Shown here in pieces: positions 51,710 through 59,066 of a stretch of 64,000 nt of DNA. Made by a program: the position numbers and the translations under genes. How positions within the stretch are numbered: position 1 is the stretch's first letter; the number at the start of each line of letters is the position of its first letter. The DNA is from CBDDLD01 sp965250025. Lineage in GTDB: Bacteria; Bacteroidota; Bacteroidia; Flavobacteriales; Flavobacteriaceae. The notes beneath the pieces are model-generated. The model was not told the DNA's origin. It saw only the letters and a program-made list of their open reading frames with translations, and made no database searches. Location of the stretch: NCBI GenBank assembly GCA_965250025.1, contig OZ252283.1, positions 2,914,001 to 2,978,000 of the forward strand, given 5' to 3'.

Positions 51710-52855
51710 TTAATAGTTATCCCACCACTTTTTAATAGGCAAATTGTCTTCTTTTATAAGTATTGGTGTACCTATTTCTGGAGCTACTAATTTTATGCTT
51801 AGTTCTTTTGCTTTTTTAGTCACACGTTCAATTGGGTCAGTCCACGAGTGCAATGCCAACTTAAAACCTGCCCAATGAATTGGCATTATTTTTTTTGCTT
51901 GTAAATCTATGCCTGCTTGCGCAGTTTGCTCTGGCAGCATATGAATATCTTGCCATTGTTCATTGTATTGTCCGCATTCTAACATGGCAAAATCAAAAGG
52001 TCCATATTTGTTACCAATTTCTGTAAAATGTTTACCATAACCACTATCACCACTAAAATAAATATTGTCAGCTGGTGTTTTGATAACCCACGAACTCCAC
52101 AATGTGCTTTGGCTATTGTTCATTTTTCTACCTGAAAAATGTTGTGACGGTGTACAAACAAACTGTAAATCTTTATAATTTGTTTCTTCCCACCAATCCA
52201 ATTCTGTGATTTTTTCTTCTGGAATTCCCCATGCTTTTAAATGCACTCCAACTGCTAATGGCACAAAATAATGCTCTACTTTTGATTTTAGTTTTTCTAT
52301 ACTCTTATAATCTAAATGATCATAATGATCGTGTGAAATTACCACAGCATCTATTTTGGGTAATTTTTCAATCTCTAATGGCATTTCTTTGTTGAAACGC
52401 TTTTCGCCTAAAAAATCTAAAGGAGCAGCAACCTCTCCAAACATAGGATCTATTAAAATGTTTCTTTCTTGAGTTTGCATTAAAAATGCAGAATGACCAT
52501 ACCATATAAAACGCGTGCCGCCTTTATAATCAGCAATGTCTGCTGAGTCTATTTTTTGAATGTGTAAATCTTGCTTTGGCCTACCATTTTTAACTTTAGT
52601 AGTAAAGAATTTCCAAGATAGCTTTACCATATCATTAAACCCTAAATCTTTTGGTACGTTGGCGTCTGTATTTCGAAATTTGCCATTTTCATATTGTTTA
52701 GAGTTAGCGTATACTTCGTAATCTTTTTTGGTTACATCTCCACCAAAAGAAGGGTAAAATTTAACAACCAAAAAGTAAGCAACTATTAAGATGGTAATAA
52801 GTGATAGTAACGTAATTATCATTTTTCTTATAACTTTTAAAATTCTTTTCTTCAT
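51710..52855 (-). CDS. NAPE-PLD/UlaG-like MBL-fold hydrolase, membrane-anchored, 381 aa
   Basis: One N-terminal membrane segment (MIITLLSLITILIVAYFLVV) anchors a periplasm-facing or cytoplasm-facing MBL domain: FIWYGHSAFLMQTQERNILIDPMFG, metal motif in VVISHDHYDHLDYKSI, SQHFSGR, IYFSGDSGYGKHF and MPIHWAGFKL. These are the marks of the NAPE-hydrolysing phospholipase D/UlaG-like group. Substrate may be a lipid or small ester. It overlaps the DUF2255-like gene by 4 bases. Confidence 0.85.
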   Translation of the reverse strand: MKKRILKVIRKMIITLLSLITILIVAYFLVVKFYPSFGGDVTKKDYEVYANSKQYENGKFRNTDANVPKDLGFNDMVKLSWKFFTTKVKNGRPKQDLHIQKIDSADIADYKGGTRFIWYGHSAFLMQTQERNILIDPMFGEVAAPLDFLGEKRFNKEMPLEIEKLPKIDAVVISHDHYDHLDYKSIEKLKSKVEHYFVPLAVGVHLKAWGIPEEKITELDWWEETNYKDLQFVCTPSQHFSGRKMNNSQSTLWSSWVIKTPADNIYFSGDSGYGKHFTEIGNKYGPFDFAMLECGQYNEQWQDIHMLPEQTAQAGIDLQAKKIMPIHWAGFKLALHSWTDPIERVTKKAKELSIKLVAPEIGTPILIKEDNLPIKKWWDNY

Positions 52856-53217
52856 AACTTTTTAGGGATCAATTCTAATGTAGAGGCTTCATGCTTTTGA
52901 GTATTATAGGTCAATCGCATTGCTGGATAAATTAACCCTAATAACTTCTTATATGCTTTATTCACTTTAGGGTTAATCGTGTCTAAATCTTTTGGCACAA
53001 CACCATCAATATCAATTACAGTACCGCCAATTTTCATCTGCCCATCAGAATTTTGTAAAAAGGCATGATACCAACTTTTCTTTCCAAATTTATACTGACG
53101 CACAAAGAATCTACTGTCTGTGGTTACAATTGTGATATCAATAAAGCGATGGTTACCACATCTAATTTGGTGTACTTTTCGTCCTTGTACTAGTTTTTCT
53201 ATCTCTTGAATTGTCAT
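52852..53217 (-). CDS. DUF2255-like small protein, 121 aa
   Basis: Small cytoplasmic protein with ITIVTTDSRFFVRQYKFGKKSWYHAFLQNSDGQMKIGG and NPKVNKAYKKLLGLIY, matching the nitroreductase-like DUF2255 pattern (V-V-x-x-x-x-x-Y/F-V-R-S ... W-Y). Function unknown. It begins the minus-strand unit that includes the MBL hydrolase and AraC regulator, and follows the terminator of the upstream hydrolase. Confidence 0.65.
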   Translation of the reverse strand: MTIQEIEKLVQGRKVHQIRCGNHRFIDITIVTTDSRFFVRQYKFGKKSWYHAFLQNSDGQMKIGGTVIDIDGVVPKDLDTINPKVNKAYKKLLGLIYPAMRLTYNTQKHEASTLELIPKKL

Positions 53218-53235
53218 ATTGAAAAGCTTTATTAT

Positions 53236-53272
53236 AGAACCTCTTGCTTATAGGGATTAGGCAAGAGGTTCT
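53236..53272 (-). terminator. Hairpin terminator of the lipoprotein hydrolase gene
   Basis: 12-bp perfect stem AGAACCTCTTGC / GCAAGAGGTTCT with a 13-base loop, between the stop at 53332 and the next start at 53217. Confidence 0.7.
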
Positions 53273-53331
53273 TGTATTAGGGTGCTATTAATCAATCAGA
53301 AAACCTAATACTTACAATAAAATATCTATAC

Positions 53332-54402
53332 TTATTTATTAAAGAATTCTGCCACGGCATCTGTTGATGCTTTTACTGCTTCTGGTTTGTAGTAGAAATC
53401 TACATGGCTAAACTCATCAAATGCTAACGTTGTGTTATCGTTAGTAAGTTTTGCTATAAACTGCGTAGAGCAAGGAGCAGTAGAAGCATTGGTACCATAT
53501 ATTACTAAACTTGGTTGTACAATTTTATCGGCATAAGCCTCTCCAATAGAAATTAATGACTGCATAGCTTGGTCAGCTATATGAATGTTTGAAGCGTTTT
53601 TAACAGTTCCTGGACCTTTTACGCCATTTTTTCCGTAGTAACTATACGTTTCTTCTGCCATTGGTGGAAACGCTGCTGCTGCAACAAACTCTTCTTTAGT
53701 CATCTCATCATCCAATCCAAATGGAGCATGATAATCTGGTTCCCCAGTTTCGTACTGCTTTTGCATAGAAGCATTAGCAGCTGCAATCATAGGGTCTGTA
53801 ACTTCTCTACCTAACCATTGGAAACCATCTGCTGCCATCATACCAGAAACCATTGCAATTTTCTTAATTCTATGATCGGTAACTGCCGCCGATGCAATGA
53901 TAGAACCACCCTGACAAACACCCATTCCTTCGATCTCTTCTACAAAAGGCAATGTTCCTAAATAAGAAACCGCATCCCAAGTATTTTCTATTAATCTAAA
54001 CATATATCTAGATTTTTTATGCTCTCCTGGTAATGCTGGAGAATCGCCCATTCCTAAATAATCAAACCCTAAAAATACAAAGCCTCTTTTTGCCATTTCT
54101 GGTCCATAGGTTGCCATAACTTGTCCTTTAACTTGTGGAAACGGACTAGCGCTTACTATGGCTTTGTATTTTTTGTTTGGATCAAAATCTTCAGGTAAGT
54201 ATAAATCTCCAGCCAATTCTACGCCAAATGATGTGAATGTTACACTGTTTTTTCCTGCTTTTAAATTTTCCATTGTATTTTCTTTTTTTACGTTGTTAGT
54301 GTTAACAGCCAATTCTTCTGTTTGGCTTTCGTTAGTGTTCTGTTTCTGATTACAGCTTACTAAAAGTACTATTGCACAAATAAGTGAAAGAAATTTTTTC
54401 AT
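53332..54402 (-). CDS. Dienelactone-hydrolase-like alpha/beta hydrolase, lipoprotein form, 356 aa
   Basis: Lipoprotein signal (MKKFLSLICAIVLLVSC, C17) and a 30-residue polar spacer, then an alpha/beta hydrolase: VTFTSFGVELAGDLYLPEDFD, FLGFDYLGMGDSPALPGE, nucleophile elbow G-V-C163-Q-G-G, and FSHVDFYYKPEAV with the probable catalytic His. A Cys nucleophile is as in dienelactone hydrolases. The core is near identical to the gene at 54948, which lacks the signal. Both have the same upstream operator. Function unknown; ester or peptide hydrolysis is expected. Confidence 0.86.
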   Translation of the reverse strand: MKKFLSLICAIVLLVSCNQKQNTNESQTEELAVNTNNVKKENTMENLKAGKNSVTFTSFGVELAGDLYLPEDFDPNKKYKAIVSASPFPQVKGQVMATYGPEMAKRGFVFLGFDYLGMGDSPALPGEHKKSRYMFRLIENTWDAVSYLGTLPFVEEIEGMGVCQGGSIIASAAVTDHRIKKIAMVSGMMAADGFQWLGREVTDPMIAAANASMQKQYETGEPDYHAPFGLDDEMTKEEFVAAAAFPPMAEETYSYYGKNGVKGPGTVKNASNIHIADQAMQSLISIGEAYADKIVQPSLVIYGTNASTAPCSTQFIAKLTNDNTTLAFDEFSHVDFYYKPEAVKASTDAVAEFFNK

Positions 54403-54439
54403 CTTGTTTAATTTATAATTTGCTCTAATTATCTGATTA

Positions 54440-54504
54440 CAAAGTTACTGTGCAGATTCATCTTGAAACTTATACATTTTGGTATTAGACTTACACATTT
54501 TGGT
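54440..54504 (-). promoter_or_regulatory. AraC-type operator and promoter of the lipoprotein hydrolase
   Basis: -7 element TAACTTTG on the minus strand (plus-strand CAAAGTTA, 54440-54447). Direct repeats CTTATACATTTTGGT (54469-54483) and CTTACACATTTTGGT (54490-54504) lie 21 bp apart. CAAA to first repeat is 29 bp, identical to the other hydrolase promoter. Confidence 0.8.
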
Positions 54505-54574
54505 TTTATCATTTTAGAACAGAAAAACGCTTTAGTAGTTAACTAAGGCACTTTAGTTCTTTAAAAAAATGAAT

Positions 54575-54883
54575 TTATAAGTTAGGATTGTTTCCAAAAG
54601 AATTAGCACACATTAAAGCACATATTGCTATTCCAATGAACATAAGGATGATACCGATAATATTTTTAGAATCAATTTTACTAGCTCTATACAAAAGGTA
54701 ACCAATAACCATATTAATCAAAGCCCAAATAACATTTTGAATAGGAGAAGACAATCCAACTCCTGGAGGGTCTCCAAAAGGTGATGGAAATTCTTTTCCA
54801 GAAACACCATTAACCAAATGAGGAATTACATTAGTCAAGAAAAAACCTGCACCAAATGCTGCTAAATAATTATACCATTTCAT
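54575..54883 (-). CDS. Small membrane protein, 102 aa
   Basis: Three hydrophobic segments (YNYLAAFGAGFFLTNVIPHLVNG, IQNVIWALINMVIGYLLYRASKI, IIGIILMFIGIAICALMCANSFG) and a soluble loop with G-K-E-F-P-S-P-F-G-D-P-P-G. The N-terminal H-x-x-x-G and F-P-S-P-F motif recurs in small inner-membrane proteins of many bacteria, without known function. It lies between the two paralogous hydrolases and after a hairpin, so it may be transcribed with the upstream copy at low level. Confidence 0.72.
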   Translation of the reverse strand: MKWYNYLAAFGAGFFLTNVIPHLVNGVSGKEFPSPFGDPPGVGLSSPIQNVIWALINMVIGYLLYRASKIDSKNIIGIILMFIGIAICALMCANSFGNNPNL

Positions 54884-54900
54884 AAATATGAATTTAAAAT

Positions 54901-54940
54901 TAGGAAGTAAAGAGTTATTGTTTAACCCTTGTACTTCCTA
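54901..54940 (-). terminator. Hairpin terminator of the cytoplasmic hydrolase gene
   Basis: TAGGAAGTA / TACTTCCTA with an extended inner stem (AAGAGTTA / TAACCCTT, one mismatch), immediately downstream of the stop at 54948. Confidence 0.55.
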
Positions 54941-54947
54941 TATATTA

Positions 54948-55880
54948 TTACTTATTAAAAAACTCAGCAACGGCATCTGTTGATGCTTTTACTGCTTCTG
55001 GTTTCCAGTAAAAATCTACGTGACTAAACTGGTCAAAAGCTAATACTTCTGGATTATTGGTTAATTTATCAATAAATGCGGTTGAACAAATAGCTGTTGC
55101 CGCATTCGGACCATATACCACAAGGGTTGGTTGAATGATTTTATCGGCATAGTGCTCTGCAATAGAAATAAGCGATTGCATGGCCTGATCACCGATATGT
55201 TCGTTTGTAAAATGCTCAACTTTTCCTGGTCCTGCAACACCATCTTTACCATAGAAATTGTAGGTGTCATTGGCCATTGGTGTTCCTGTGGCAACAAATT
55301 CTTCTCTGGTCATACTGTCGTCAATAACATTTGGCCATACGTAATCTGCTTCTCCTGTTTCGTACATTTTTTGTTTTGAAGCGTTTGCTCCGGCAATCAT
55401 CATATTAGCGATATCTTTGTTACCCCATTGGAAAGCATCTGCTGCCATCATTCCTGAAACGGTAGCAATTTTTTTAATTCTGTGGTCGGTTACAGCGGCT
55501 GATGCAAGTATAGAACCCCCTTGACATACACCTAATCCATAAATCTCATCAACAAAAGGCAGCGTTCCTAAGTAAGATACAGCATCCCAAGTGTTTTCAA
55601 TCAATCTAAACATATATCTAGATTTCATATATTCTCCTGGTAATGCTGGAGAATCTCCCATTCCAAGAAAATCGAATCCAAGATAGATGAATCCTCTTTT
55701 AGCCATTTCTGGACCATAGATAGCTGGAATTTGTCCTTTTACCTGTGGAAACGGACTTGTACCAACAATAGCTTTGTAGGTTTTACTTGAATCAAAGTTT
55801 TCTGGCAAGTATAAATCTCCTGCTAAATCAACTCCGAATGATTTGAATGTTACGCTGTTTTTTCCTGATTGTAAATTCAT
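54948..55880 (-). CDS. Dienelactone-hydrolase-like alpha/beta hydrolase, cytoplasmic form, 310 aa
   Basis: Starts directly with the conserved core (MNLQSGKNSVTFKSFGVDLAGDLYLPENFD), with no signal peptide. Nucleophile elbow G-V-C119-Q-G-G; closing motif FSHVDFYWKPEAVKASTDAVAEFFNK is shared with the lipoprotein copy. The two genes are tandem paralogues separated by a small membrane-protein gene, so one enzyme type is placed in two compartments under the same control. Confidence 0.86.
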   Translation of the reverse strand: MNLQSGKNSVTFKSFGVDLAGDLYLPENFDSSKTYKAIVGTSPFPQVKGQIPAIYGPEMAKRGFIYLGFDFLGMGDSPALPGEYMKSRYMFRLIENTWDAVSYLGTLPFVDEIYGLGVCQGGSILASAAVTDHRIKKIATVSGMMAADAFQWGNKDIANMMIAGANASKQKMYETGEADYVWPNVIDDSMTREEFVATGTPMANDTYNFYGKDGVAGPGKVEHFTNEHIGDQAMQSLISIAEHYADKIIQPTLVVYGPNAATAICSTAFIDKLTNNPEVLAFDQFSHVDFYWKPEAVKASTDAVAEFFNK

Positions 55881-55920
55881 GATGTTTGTGTTTAAAAATT
55901 TTATCCTTATTATTTGATAA

Positions 55921-55985
55921 CAAAATTACATCACGAATAAGCTTAGCTACTTATACATTTTGGTAACAGACTTACACATTTTGGT
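55921..55985 (-). promoter_or_regulatory. AraC-type operator and promoter of the cytoplasmic hydrolase
   Basis: -7 element TAATTTTG on the minus strand (plus-strand CAAAATTA, 55921-55928). Repeats CTTATACATTTTGGT (55950-55964) and CTTACACATTTTGGT (55971-55985) lie 21 bp apart, with the same half-site sequences and the same 29-bp offset as upstream of the lipoprotein copy. Confidence 0.8.
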
Positions 55986-56122
55986 TAAAACAAAAAAAAC
56001 CATGCAAAAGTGGATTAATGGAGTAAGAATATGTACTACTTAATTTAAAGAATATCTATACTGCAGGTGATTGCTTTGTTTATTACTTTAACATTCTACT
56101 CTAAAATACTGTGGAATAAAAA

Positions 56123-56157
56123 AATCGCTTAGAAATCAATATGATAACTAAGCGATT
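56123..56157 (-). terminator. Terminator downstream of tRNA-Asp
   Basis: Stem AATCGCTTAG (56123-56132) / CTAAGCGATT (56148-56157), loop of 15 bases, with A-runs giving a T tract on the minus strand. The stem sequence is shared with the palindrome at 46806. Confidence 0.6.
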
Positions 56158-56171
56158 AGCAATTTTTTTTG

Positions 56172-56245
56172 CGGTCTGGACGGGACTCGAACCCGCGACC
56201 CCCTGCGTGACAGGCAGGTATTCTAACCAACTGAACTACCAAACC
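56172..56245 (-). tRNA. tRNA-Asp (anticodon GTC)
   Basis: Reading the minus strand from 56245: acceptor GGTTTGG pairs with CCAGACC (one G-T wobble), D-arm GTTC-AGTTGGTTA-GAAT, anticodon arm CCTGC-CTGTCAC-GCAGG with GTC, and T-arm CGGG-TTCGAGT-CCCG. Discriminator base G as expected for tRNA-Asp. The 3' CCA is not encoded. It stands alone, followed by a hairpin. Confidence 0.95.
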
Positions 56246-56321
56246 GTTGCATAATTGCGGATGCAAATATACACTCCATTTTTAATAACACAAATATTTT
56301 TGAAAGAAATTAAGCCTTAAA

Positions 56322-57251
56322 CTAAACAAATTTTTGCCGTTCAATCATATAGGTCGTGAGAATAGGATTAAAACCCGAGTTAATATCGGCCTCAACATAC
56401 TTAATTTGGTATTGCCCACACTTTAATTTTATATTTTTAAAAAACGCCTTAACAGCCTTCTCATAGTTATCTTTTATGTTTTCCGGGTATAGATTGATAT
56501 AATCTCCTGTTTCTACATCGATAAACCGCTTAGGTTGATTATTAAAGTCAAATGAGAGTTCTTTAGATTTATCAAAAACATGAAACAATACAACCTCGTG
56601 CTTATTATGTTTCAAATGCCTTAAAGCTTCAAAAAGTTTCTCATCAACTTCAGCAGTCTGAAACATGTCGGTAAATAAAAAGATCAATGATCTTCGGTGA
56701 ATTTTCTCTGCAATCTGATGCAAGTACGTATAGGTTTCCGTGGTTTTACCTTTTGACCTAGAGGTTATGGTCTCTTCGAGTTTATTCAATAACATGTGGT
56801 GATGCCTTTCACTGCCCTTCTCCGGTGCATAAAAATCATAATGGTCACTATACACACTTAGACCAACAGCATCGCGTTGCTTTTTCAAAATTTGCATTAA
56901 AGACGCAGAAGCCAATACAGAAAATCCGATCTTATTCAAGGCACTAATATTCTGCACCTGCATTTCAGGATAATGCATAGAACTGCTATTATCTATAATC
57001 AAATGACATCTGAGATTGGTTTCCTCATCATAACGTTTGGTATACAAGCGATCTGTCTTAGCGTATAGTTTCCAATCGATATGCTTGGTACTCTCTCCCT
57101 GATTGTAGATCTTATGTTCGGCAAATTCAGCTGAAAATCCATGAAAAGGACTCTTATGCATCCCAGCTATAAAACCCTCTACAACTTGTTTTGCCAAAAG
57201 CTCAAGATTTTTAAAGCCGCCCGACTTATTTAATTCCTGTTGTAAATTCAT
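56322..57251 (-). CDS. DUF58 domain protein, 309 aa
   Basis: Typical DUF58 protein: LLAKQVVEGFIAGMHKSPFHGFSAEFAEHKIYNQGESTKHIDWKLYAKTDRLYTKRYDEETNLRCHLIIDNSSSMHY. The last part is the DxSxS site of a von Willebrand A-like fold. In Bacteroidota these proteins belong with MoxR ATPases and the BatA-E aerotolerance group; those partners are not in this window directly next to it. Normal length. trxA and its terminator lie upstream. Confidence 0.88.
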   Translation of the reverse strand: MNLQQELNKSGGFKNLELLAKQVVEGFIAGMHKSPFHGFSAEFAEHKIYNQGESTKHIDWKLYAKTDRLYTKRYDEETNLRCHLIIDNSSSMHYPEMQVQNISALNKIGFSVLASASLMQILKKQRDAVGLSVYSDHYDFYAPEKGSERHHHMLLNKLEETITSRSKGKTTETYTYLHQIAEKIHRRSLIFLFTDMFQTAEVDEKLFEALRHLKHNKHEVVLFHVFDKSKELSFDFNNQPKRFIDVETGDYINLYPENIKDNYEKAVKAFFKNIKLKCGQYQIKYVEADINSGFNPILTTYMIERQKFV

Positions 57252-57267
57252 AGATTACCGAAACTAA

Positions 57268-57296
57268 AAAAGGTTTGCCATAAAGGCAAACCTTTT
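57268..57296 (-). terminator. Terminator of trxA
   Basis: 12-bp perfect stem AAAAGGTTTGCC / GGCAAACCTTTT with ATAAA loop, between the trxA stop (57320) and the DUF58 start (57251). Confidence 0.85.
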
Positions 57297-57319
57297 ATCA
57301 TTTCTTTTTGATTTCTCTC

Positions 57320-57637
57320 TTATAAAAGTGCATCAATAGCTTCAGAATAAGCATTTTTAGGAGCTACACCTACCTGACGACCTACAACTTCTCCATTTTG
57401 AAATACCAATACTGTTGGTATGTTTCTCACTCCATATTTTGCTGCAAACTCTTGGTTAGCATCAACATCAACTTTACCTACAATAGCTTTTCCATCATAT
57501 TCTTCACTTATTTGGTCAATGATTGGTCCAACCATACGACATGGTCCACACCAAGCAGCCCAAAAATCTACCATTACAGGTTTATCGCTTTTAAGCACTG
57601 TTTCTTCAAATGTTGCATCTGTTATCTCTAATGCCAT
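57320..57637 (-). CDS. trxA: Thioredoxin, 105 aa
   Basis: Active site W-C30-G-P-C33 (VDFWAAWCGPCRMVGPIIDQI), cis-Pro loop RNIPTVLVFQNGE and normal length, so a cytoplasmic thioredoxin. It reduces disulfides in partners such as ribonucleotide reductase and peroxiredoxins, with electrons from thioredoxin reductase. Single-gene unit with a strong terminator. Confidence 0.96.
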   Translation of the reverse strand: MALEITDATFEETVLKSDKPVMVDFWAAWCGPCRMVGPIIDQISEEYDGKAIVGKVDVDANQEFAAKYGVRNIPTVLVFQNGEVVGRQVGVAPKNAYSEAIDALL

Positions 57638-57786
57638 AATATTTAAATTTTATTGTATTCGACTTTAACTTAATATGCAATATTAGTCAAAAAATTTGCC
57701 AAAGCTTACAATCCAACAATATGTTTTGCTTATAGTAGAATTAACTGGCACTATATCATACGCTTATTAGAGATACCACATTAATA

Positions 57787-57848
57787 AGCAACCAAAAAGT
57801 TGCGTATAAAAATTTTATTCGTATATTAGCAACCATAAAGTTGCGTAT
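57787..57848 (+). promoter_or_regulatory. Two palindromic operators upstream of the SRPBCC/ArsR operon
   Basis: GCAACCAAAAAGTTGC (57788-57803) and GCAACCATAAAGTTGC (57829-57844), each followed by GTAT, lie 41 bp apart on the same face of the helix (about four turns) just before the start at 57870. Inverted GCAAC/GTTGC halves fit binding by the ArsR-type repressor of the operon. Confidence 0.75.
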
Positions 57849-57869
57849 TAATTTCAAAACACAAATATT

Positions 57870-58304
57870 ATGAATGATGTTATTACTAAAGAACGACTAC
57901 TAAATCATTCTATTGACAAGGTCTGGAATGCCATTACAAATGCTCAAGAGCTTTCTACTTGGTTTGTTAGAGCCAATTTTAAAGCAGAAGTTGGCAGTAC
58001 ATATACATTTAACGCTTTAGACGATTCAGAAAACTGCTCTACCATCACTGGTGAAGTGATATCTGCTAACCCTTACGTTTTAGCTTACACCTGGATTGTA
58101 AAAGATGTTCCAGAAGTCGTTACAAAAGTTACCTGGACATTAGAAACAACAAATGAAGGTACTAAATTACATCTTGAACATTCTGGCATTTCAAATTATA
58201 ATGGAGACACTGCCATTACCTGGTTCAATAACTTTAATGGCGGATGGGATCATTGCATGGATAGTTTGGACAATTATTTAAAGGAACTAATCAATGCAGG
58301 ATAA
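57870..58304 (+). CDS. SRPBCC (AHSA1-like) protein, 144 aa
   Basis: START/SRPBCC fold of the AHSA1 type: IDKVWNAITNAQELSTWFVRANFKAEVGSTYTF, EVISANPYVLAYTWIVKDVPEVVTKVTWTLE, GTKLHLEHSGI, NNFNGGWDHCMDSLDNYLKEL. These proteins bind small hydrophobic ligands or chaperone partners. The stop lies inside the next gene (11-base overlap), so its product and the ArsR regulator are co-made. Function unknown. Confidence 0.88.
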   Translation: MNDVITKERLLNHSIDKVWNAITNAQELSTWFVRANFKAEVGSTYTFNALDDSENCSTITGEVISANPYVLAYTWIVKDVPEVVTKVTWTLETTNEGTKLHLEHSGISNYNGDTAITWFNNFNGGWDHCMDSLDNYLKELINAG

Positions 58305-58620
58305 GATCACTAAACTGTTTAAAGCTATAGCAGATCCTACCAGGCGTGAAATATTTCACGCCTTGGTCATTGCCACATCAGCTTTATCCATAACCCAAAT
58401 ATCAAATCAATTTGAAATGAGCAGGCAAGGGGTTACCAAACATATTAAAACCCTTGAAGATGCCGGATTGATTACTATTAAAATTGAAGGTAGAGAGCGT
58501 TATTGTAATGCTGACCCCAAACCATTAAAAGCGGTCAACACTTGGTTAAAATTCTACTCACAATTCTGGGACGATTCGCTTAACAAACTTGAAAATTACT
58601 TAGACTCTAAAGAGTCTTAA
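58294..58620 (+). CDS. ArsR-family transcriptional repressor, 108 aa
   Basis: Winged-helix ArsR protein: LFKAIADPTRREIFHALVIATSALSITQISNQFEMSRQGVTKHIKTLEDAGLITIKIEGRERYCNADPKPLKAV. The Cys pair of metal sensors is absent, so this is the non-metal type that accompanies SRPBCC proteins. It sits between two SRPBCC genes and presumably binds the palindromes at 57788-57844 to control the operon. Confidence 0.9.
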   Translation: MQDKITKLFKAIADPTRREIFHALVIATSALSITQISNQFEMSRQGVTKHIKTLEDAGLITIKIEGRERYCNADPKPLKAVNTWLKFYSQFWDDSLNKLENYLDSKES

Positions 58621-58631
58621 TCCTTGACTCT

Positions 58632-59066
58632 ATGAAAGATATGATCATTAAAAATACCGATTACCAAAAATCCATTCCTCTCAATACTTCTGCCAAAAAC
58701 ATATTCTCTGCATTAACTGAAAACTTACACATGTGGTGGGGTCATATCAGCAATGCCAAATTTCAGGATAATGGTGCTTTCACAGTACAGTTTGAAAATG
58801 GTTATTGGTGGACCTTTAAGATACTGGAATATGTAACAGATAAAGAACTCGTATGGCGTTGTATTGATGGTGAGCCCGAATTCAATAAAGAATGGATTGG
58901 CCACATATTACATTGGCAAATTGAAGAAAAAGCTGAGGGTACTGCCCTTCACTTTCATCAAACCGGTTTGAATCCGGATCTCGAATGTTTTGATGTTTGC
59001 AGCTCTACTTGGGACCGTTTATTTTCTGTAGACTTAATCCACCATTTAGACACACTAGCCGATTAG
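58632..59066 (+). CDS. SRPBCC domain protein, 144 aa
   Basis: Second SRPBCC protein of the operon: SIPLNTSAKNIFSALTENLHMWWGHISNAKFQDNGAFTVQFENGYWWTFKILEYVTDKELVWRCIDGE, HILHWQIEEKAEGTALHFHQTGL. Distinct from the first (little shared sequence), in keeping with a different ligand. The stop overlaps the converging dnaE stop by 4 bases. Confidence 0.85.
   Translation: MKDMIIKNTDYQKSIPLNTSAKNIFSALTENLHMWWGHISNAKFQDNGAFTVQFENGYWWTFKILEYVTDKELVWRCIDGEPEFNKEWIGHILHWQIEEKAEGTALHFHQTGLNPDLECFDVCSSTWDRLFSVDLIHHLDTLAD

Noticed and set aside
53332..55880. Possible assembly duplication of the hydrolase gene
   Set aside because: The two copies differ at many residues, one has a signal peptide and the other does not, and a distinct gene lies between them, so this is a true tandem paralogy.
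46806..56157. Shared hairpin sequence AATCGCTTAG as a mobile repeat element
   Set aside because: Only two copies, both positioned as terminators with different loops; reuse of a terminator stem is a sufficient explanation.
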